Shown: positions 59,743 through 64,000 of the stretch, piece after piece
Numbering within the stretch: position 1 is the stretch's first letter
Layout: each line of letters begins with the position of its first letter
NCBI RefSeq assembly: GCF_027625935.1
Contig: NZ_CP115300.1
Span: 8,804,001-8,868,000, forward strand
DNA length: 64,000 nucleotides
Origin: Streptomyces camelliae
Lineage (GTDB): Bacteria > Actinomycetota > Actinomycetes > Streptomycetales > Streptomycetaceae
Direction of reading: 5' to 3'
Notes under the pieces: generated by a model
Seen by the model: only the letters and a program-made list of their open reading frames with translations
What the model was told of the DNA's origin: nothing
Databases searched by the model: none
Made by a program: the position numbers and the translations under genes

Positions 59743-59962
59743 ATGACCGCACAGCCCCACTCCGGAATGCCGTCCGGAGGCTACGGCCCGGCCCCACCCG
59801 GAACAGCCCGTGGGCCGCCGGCGGCGCGACCTTCGCCGGCTGGGGCATCCTGTCCGGCGCCGGGTGAGCCCGCGCGGTCGGCAGCATGTCGGCCTCGCCG
59901 CCATCGACGTGTTCGTCATCTGGGCGCCTGCGGCCCGCCAGCCGGACACCACGAATCCCTGA
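59743..59962 (+). pseudogene. Decayed DUF7144-like small membrane protein
   Basis: The N-terminus MTAQPHSGMPSGGYGPAPPG matches this family's start; a shifted frame gives SPWAAGGATFAGWGILSGAG, and the C-terminus AAIDVFVIWAPAARQPDTTNP ends at 59962. The intact protein would be roughly twice as long, so a central deletion plus frameshifts have destroyed it. Confidence 0.62.
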
Positions 59963-60007
59963 CGCGCCGCTGCCCGCCCGTCGCCGGCCACGGCCGACGT
60001 CAGGCTG

Positions 60008-60955
60008 TCAGGAAGCCCGGTGCCGGAAGGCGCGGCGGTACGCCGTGGGGGTGACTGCGACGGCGTCGCGGAACCGGGCGCGCAGGTTGGTGCCGCTGCC
60101 GAGGCCGCACCGGGCGGCGATCTGTTCCACCTGGAGATCGGTGGTCTCCAGGAGTTCTCGCGCGCGGTTGACGCGGGCGGTCATGAGCCACTGGTGGGGG
60201 CTGACGCCGGTCTCCTGGCGCCACAGGCGGGTGAGTGTGCGGGGGGAGACACCGGCGTGTGTGGCGAGCCGGGGGATGGTGAGCGCTTCGTCCAGGCGCC
60301 GCAGGGCCCATGTGCGTGTGGCGGCGAGCGTGGTGGCCTGGGGGGTCGGGAGGCTCCTGGTGATGTACTGGGCCTGTCCGCCGTCACGGTGCGGGGCGGC
60401 GACGAGTTCCCGGGCGATGTCGTTCGCGACGGCCGCGCCGAGGTCTTTGCGGACCAGGTACAGGCACAGGTCGATGCCGGCCGTGACGCCCGCGGAGGTC
60501 AGGATCGTGCCGTTGTCGATGTAGAGGACGTTGCGGTCGACGCGCAGCCGGGGGTAGAGCGCTTCGAGTTCGTCGGCGCTGGCCCAATGGGTGGTGACCG
60601 TCCGGTCGTCGAGCAGTCCGGCGGCGGCGAGAGCGAAGGCTCCGGTGCAGATGGAGACGGTACGTGTCCCGGCGCGCCCGGCGCGTTCGAGGGCGGCCGT
60701 CACCCGTGGGTGGGGAGGGCGCCGGTAGTCCGCGAAGCCCGGGACGATGACCGTGTCCGCCTCGCCGAGTGCTTCGAGCCCCGCGGTCAGTCCGAGGGTG
60801 AAACCCGAGCTGGTGGTCACGGTCTCCTGGGTGTCGCCGCACACGGTGAGTTCGTAGGGCGTGTTCGGGCGGGCGTTGAAGATCTGCGTGGGGATGCCGA
60901 GATCCATGGGCAGCACGCCGTCCACCGCCAGAACCGCCACCCGGTGCGTGTTCAT
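60008..60955 (-). CDS. GlxA-type transcriptional regulator (DJ-1/PfpI plus AraC HTH)
   Basis: Regulator of 315 aa. The N-terminal class I glutamine-amidotransferase-like domain has VAVLAVDGVLPMDLGIPTQIF, DTVIVPG and SICTGAFALAAAGLLDDRTVTTHW, with the nucleophile-elbow Cys. The C-terminal AraC double HTH reads LTIPRLATHAGVSPRTLTRLWRQETGVSPHQWLMTARVNRARELLE and VEQIAARCGLGSGTNLRARF. ATG 60955 is favoured for TACCAT 7 nt upstream (leaderless type). It diverges from an alpha/beta hydrolase gene across 167 bp and is the likely activator of that gene. Confidence 0.92.
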   Translation of the reverse strand: MNTHRVAVLAVDGVLPMDLGIPTQIFNARPNTPYELTVCGDTQETVTTSSGFTLGLTAGLEALGEADTVIVPGFADYRRPPHPRVTAALERAGRAGTRTVSICTGAFALAAAGLLDDRTVTTHWASADELEALYPRLRVDRNVLYIDNGTILTSAGVTAGIDLCLYLVRKDLGAAVANDIARELVAAPHRDGGQAQYITRSLPTPQATTLAATRTWALRRLDEALTIPRLATHAGVSPRTLTRLWRQETGVSPHQWLMTARVNRARELLETTDLQVEQIAARCGLGSGTNLRARFRDAVAVTPTAYRRAFRHRAS

Positions 60956-61122
60956 GGCTGCGATGGTACGGCGCGCCTGGCCCAAAAGTTGCGGACAGTG
61001 GCACATGAGCCCATGGCTGGGCGCGAGGCGGGGGGAGAAGGATCGTCATCGAGCGCGGGGCGGCCGGCTCCCCACACCGGTGGAGCGGTCTGTGGGTCCC
61101 GGCTGTGAAGGAGAGTCCGACG

Positions 61123-61923
61123 ATGACTTCGCAGAATGTGGTGGGCCGTCACTTCGACGTGGCGGGCGGCCAGGTGTACGCACATGTCCGTGAGGGTGAC
61201 GGCCCTACGCTGGTCTTCCTGCACTACTGGGGAGGCTCACGGCGCACCTGGATCCCGGTGTTGCGGCGTCTCGACCCCGGACAGGGATTCGTGGCCTACG
61301 ACCAGCGCGGATGGGGCGACTCCACGCGCCTGCCGGGCCCTTACGGCCTGGACCAGCTCGCGGACGACGCACAGCGGGTCATCGACGCGCTCGGACACCC
61401 CGGGTATGTGCTCGTCGGACACTCCATGGGCGGCAAGGTGGCCCAGATGCTGGCCGCGCGCCGGCCCGCCGGTCTGACCGGGGTCGTCCTGGTGGCGCCC
61501 GCGCCGCCCACGCCGATCGGGGTGACCGAGGAACTGCAGGAGACGGTTTCCCGCGCCTACGACAGCGAGGAGACGGTCCTGCGAAGCATCGACCTGATGC
61601 TGACCGACGGCGGGCTGACCCCCGAGCTGCGCCGGCAGGTGGTCGAGGACAGCCTGCGCGGTGGCGAACAGGCGCGTCTCGCATGGCCGTTCGGGGGGCT
61701 GGTCCAGGATGTGTCGGCCGGCGTCGCGGCGATCGGGGTGCCGGTGCTGGTGCTCGCGGGCAGCCACGACAAGGTCGACCCGCCGGCCGTGCTCGCCGAT
61801 CACCTGCTCCCCTTGATTCCCACCGCCTCGCTGACCGTCCTGGAGGGCACCGGCCACCTCTCGCCCTTGGAGGTGCCCGGCCAAGTGGCAGCGCATATCA
61901 GCGAGTTCGTGGCCCAGTTGTAA
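61123..61923 (+). CDS. Alpha/beta-fold hydrolase
   Basis: Cytosolic hydrolase of 266 aa. LVFLHYWGGSRRTW carries the oxyanion region, VLVGHSMGGKVAQMLAA the nucleophile Ser, LVLAGSHDKVDPP the Asp and LEGTGHLSPLEVP the His. Substrate unknown; esterase, haloperoxidase-like and lactonase roles are all possible. AAGGAG sits 9 nt before ATG 61123, so the ATG at 61105 is less likely. Divergent from the GlxA-type regulator. Confidence 0.88.
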   Translation: MTSQNVVGRHFDVAGGQVYAHVREGDGPTLVFLHYWGGSRRTWIPVLRRLDPGQGFVAYDQRGWGDSTRLPGPYGLDQLADDAQRVIDALGHPGYVLVGHSMGGKVAQMLAARRPAGLTGVVLVAPAPPTPIGVTEELQETVSRAYDSEETVLRSIDLMLTDGGLTPELRRQVVEDSLRGGEQARLAWPFGGLVQDVSAGVAAIGVPVLVLAGSHDKVDPPAVLADHLLPLIPTASLTVLEGTGHLSPLEVPGQVAAHISEFVAQL

Positions 61924-62005
61924 GGGGGGCGACGGAGAACCGGTGCACACATTTTCTTCACAGAGGTGATGGCCGGGAGTTGCGTGAAGAATCAAATGTT
62001 TAATC

Positions 62006-62017
62006 TAGGATCAGTTC
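62006..62017 (+). promoter_or_regulatory. Leaderless-type promoter of the ebo genes
   Basis: TAGGAT (62006-62011) is 6 nt before the ATG at 62018, in an AT-rich patch (about 61990-62011) unlike the surroundings. No strong -35 is obvious. Confidence 0.45.
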
Positions 62018-62917
62018 ATGTCCGGCCCGAACGGCTCTCCTCAAGCCCCCCGTCTCGCCGACCTGGCGAACCTTGTCCGTATGCCCGCAGCGCTCAGCGT
62101 GCCCGGTGACGTGCTCGCCGGCGCCGTCGCGAGCGGCGGCACCCCCCGTCCGCGTACCGTCGCCACCATGGCGTCGTCGGTCGCCCTGTACTGGGCGGGA
62201 ATGGCGCTCAACGACTACGCGGACGCGGCCGTCGACGCGGTCGAGCGCCCCGAACGCCCCATACCCTCCGGCCGGGTGCCACGGCGCACCGCGCTGGCGG
62301 CCGCCTGCGGGCTCACCGCGGCGGGCCTCGGCCTCGCGGCCCTGGCCGGCGGGCGGCGGGCGCTCGGCGTGGCGGTTCCGCTGGCCGGGCTGGTCTGGGC
62401 GTACGACCTCGGGCTGAAGTCCACTCCCGCCGGCCCCGCCGCCATGGCCGGCGCGCGGGCACTGAACGTCCTGGCCGGAGCGAGGCCCGGCCGCACGGCG
62501 TCGGCCCTCCCGGCCGCCTTGCTGGTCGGCGCGCACACCTGGACCGTCACCGTGCTGAGCCGCCACGAGGTGTCCGGCGCGCCACGCACCGTACCCGCCG
62601 CCACGCTGGCCTCCAGCACCGTGACCGGCCTGGCCACCGCGGCACTTCCCTGGGTACGGCGGCGGAGCCGCACCGCACGGACCGGCGCGGCCGTCGGCGC
62701 GCTCGGCTACCTCGCCTCGTACGGCACGGCGCAGGCCCGCGCGACACGGGACCCGTCCGCGGCGAACGTCCGGGGTGCCGTCGGCACCGGGATCCTGTCG
62801 CTGATGCCCCTTCAGGCGGCGCTCACCGCGGGCGGCGGAGCCGTGGGCCCGGCCGGAGTCCTGGCCCTGGCACACCCGCTGGCGCGCAGACTCGCCCGGA
62901 AGGTGTCTCCCACGTGA
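62018..62917 (+). CDS. eboC: EboC-like UbiA-family prenyltransferase
   Basis: Membrane protein of 299 aa, UbiA type. NDYADAAVDAVERPERPIPSGRV holds the aspartate-rich NDxxDxxxD-like motif binding prenyl diphosphate, and WAYDLGLKSTPAGPAAMAGARALNVL the second conserved region. Eight or nine helices are evident. With the following TIM-barrel and EboA genes it matches the ebo/EDB cluster, found in cyanobacteria (scytonemin export), algae and actinobacteria, and thought to make or move a prenylated small molecule. It overlaps the next gene by GTGA. Confidence 0.85.
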   Translation: MSGPNGSPQAPRLADLANLVRMPAALSVPGDVLAGAVASGGTPRPRTVATMASSVALYWAGMALNDYADAAVDAVERPERPIPSGRVPRRTALAAACGLTAAGLGLAALAGGRRALGVAVPLAGLVWAYDLGLKSTPAGPAAMAGARALNVLAGARPGRTASALPAALLVGAHTWTVTVLSRHEVSGAPRTVPAATLASSTVTGLATAALPWVRRRSRTARTGAAVGALGYLASYGTAQARATRDPSAANVRGAVGTGILSLMPLQAALTAGGGAVGPAGVLALAHPLARRLARKVSPT

Positions 62918-63774
62918 CCCCGGCACCCGTGCCCGCGGGGCGGCTCCGGTTCGGCTTCGGGACCAACGGCTTCACCTGCCACCGGCTCGACGACGTCCTG
63001 ACCGTGCTCGCCGACCTCGGCTACGACTCGGTCGGACTCACCCTCGACCACGGCCATCTCGACCCGTTCGCCCCCGACCTGCCCCGGCAGGTCGACCGCC
63101 TCGCCCGGCGGCTGGACCACCTCGGGCTGGCAGTCATGGTGGAGACCGGGGCGCCGTACCTGCTGGACCCCTGGCACAAGCACGTCCCCACCCTCATGTC
63201 CGCCACGGGCTCGCACTCGCGCGTCGACCTGCTGGCGCGCGCGGTGCGCATCGCGGCCGGCCTGGGCGCCCCCGCCGTCCATCTGTGCAGCGGACCGGCA
63301 CCGGAAGGCATGTCCGAGGACGAGGCCTGGAAACGGCTGACCGGGGGCTGCGAAGAGGTCCTGGACATCGCGCGCGAGCACGGTGTGGCCCTGGGGTTCG
63401 AACCCGAGCCGTACATGTTCGTCGACACCGTCGCACGCGTGCTGGAGTTGCGGCGGCGGCTCGGCCACCCCGAGCACTTCGGTGTCACGCTCGACATCGG
63501 CCACGCCCACTGCGTCGAGGACCTGCCCCTGCTCGACTGTGTCGAGACGGCGGCTCCGTACCTGGTCAACGTGCAGATCGAGGACATGCGGCGCGGTGTG
63601 CACGAGCACCTCGAACTCGGTGCGGGGGAGATCGACTTCCCGCCCGTCCTGGCCGCCCTGAAGGCCACCGGCTATCAGGGACCGGTATCGGTGGAGATCC
63701 AGGGTGGGTCCCTGAACGCCCCCGACGTGGCCCGGCGTTCGCTGGAATTCCTCAAGGCCGCCGAGCGCGCCTGA
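62914..63774 (+). CDS. Sugar-phosphate isomerase/epimerase-like TIM barrel (ebo cluster)
   Basis: Xylose-isomerase-like (AP endonuclease 2 type) barrel of 286 aa. FGTNGFTCHRLDDVLTVLADLGYDSVGLTLDHGH opens the fold; metal ligands are suggested in VALGFEPEPYMF, VTLDIGHAHCVED, VNVQIEDMRRGVHEHLELGAGEIDF and VSVEIQGG. The GTG at 62914 overlaps the preceding stop (GTGA), giving translational coupling. Probably an enzyme of the ebo pathway; substrate unknown. Confidence 0.85.
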   Translation: MTPAPVPAGRLRFGFGTNGFTCHRLDDVLTVLADLGYDSVGLTLDHGHLDPFAPDLPRQVDRLARRLDHLGLAVMVETGAPYLLDPWHKHVPTLMSATGSHSRVDLLARAVRIAAGLGAPAVHLCSGPAPEGMSEDEAWKRLTGGCEEVLDIAREHGVALGFEPEPYMFVDTVARVLELRRRLGHPEHFGVTLDIGHAHCVEDLPLLDCVETAAPYLVNVQIEDMRRGVHEHLELGAGEIDFPPVLAALKATGYQGPVSVEIQGGSLNAPDVARRSLEFLKAAERA

Positions 63775-63858
63775 CGCCACGGCCGCACGTCACCGCTTTC
63801 ACCCCCCACCGACGGTACGGCCTCGTGCCGTACGCACATCGAGAAGGAGGCATGGGCC

Positions 63859-64000
63859 GTGGACCCACGCATCCCCACCGACCTCGACCGGCATCTCGCC
63901 CCCGACGCGCGGCACTGGCTGGCCGAGGCCGTCACCCGGGTCGGCCAGGACCCGACGGCCGTACGCGCCGTCTTCCCGGCCGTCGGCCGGCGTTGCGGAC
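63859..64000 (+). CDS. eboA: EboA-like protein, 3' part beyond window
   Basis: Only 47 codons are visible: PRIPTDLDRHLAPDARHWLAEAVTRVGQDPTAVRAVFPAVGR, the recognisable N-terminus of EboA family proteins. GTG 63859 has AAGGAGG 8 nt upstream; the ATG at 63852 is in another frame. It follows the TIM-barrel gene by 84 bp, and further ebo genes are expected beyond the edge. Confidence 0.72.
   Translation, partial: MDPRIPTDLDRHLAPDARHWLAEAVTRVGQDPTAVRAVFPAVGRRCG

Overview
The window is about 71 % G+C. It shows the usual marks of a Streptomyces chromosome: dense genes with strong third-position GC, many secreted hydrolases with Tat or Sec signals and ricin or CBM modules, LacI-type regulators, GTGA/ATGA overlaps, and several starts that look leaderless (TAnnnT about 6-9 nt before ATG). 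No rRNA, tRNA or CRISPR array was seen.

Layout. 1-4.4 kb: a partial FtsH-like protease, a Tat-type DyP peroxidase and a divergent beta-helix lipoprotein. 4.5-7.5 kb: a divergent pectin pair (PL4 rhamnogalacturonan lyase and a PL1-like pectate lyase) sharing one operator-like site. 7.6-12 kb: EamA exporter, MocR-type regulator and a TPR protein. 12.1-24.1 kb: a saccharide-utilisation locus with a 1220-aa LamG/GH/CBM enzyme, a LacI repressor with two identical-core operators, a binding protein, two permeases (no ATPase, so probably served by a shared MsiK-type ATPase), an intracellular MGH1/GH63-like glycosidase, and a second clan-A-like GH with a ricin domain. 24.1-28.3 kb: PAP2 membrane phosphatase, PHB-depolymerase-like esterase and divergent 3-hydroxybutyrate dehydrogenase. 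28.4-34.3 kb: a run of small PH-like membrane proteins, then an XRE regulator / ImmA-IrrE peptidase / MAB_1171c-like membrane protein cassette. 34.4-39.5 kb: a lipoprotein plus two receptor Ser/Thr kinases with C-terminal substrate-binding-protein domains, overlapping by GTGA.

39.9-52.3 kb is an accessory and decay zone. It holds a transposase scar, fucosidases GH95 and GH29, and a broken GH43-like gene stopped by an IS5-type element. That element has matched ends, a CTAG duplication, a probable -1 frameshift and a passenger membrane-protein gene. Further on are a DUF1304 protein, a decayed DDE transposase, an MHS-family transporter with an unusual terminator, and a decayed GAF/PucR regulator. 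52.6-64 kb: SMI1/KNR4-like protein, GH5 glycanase with its divergent LacI regulator and two operators, a decayed cation/proton antiporter, membrane and lipoproteins, a decayed DUF7144-like gene, a GlxA-type regulator facing an alpha/beta hydrolase, and the start of an ebo (EDB) cluster.

Together the genes describe a soil saprophyte. It cuts pectin, fucosylated plant glycans, beta-glycans and polyester outside the cell, imports the products under local LacI control, and carries surface-sensing kinase modules. The accessory regions show repeated transposition and gene decay.
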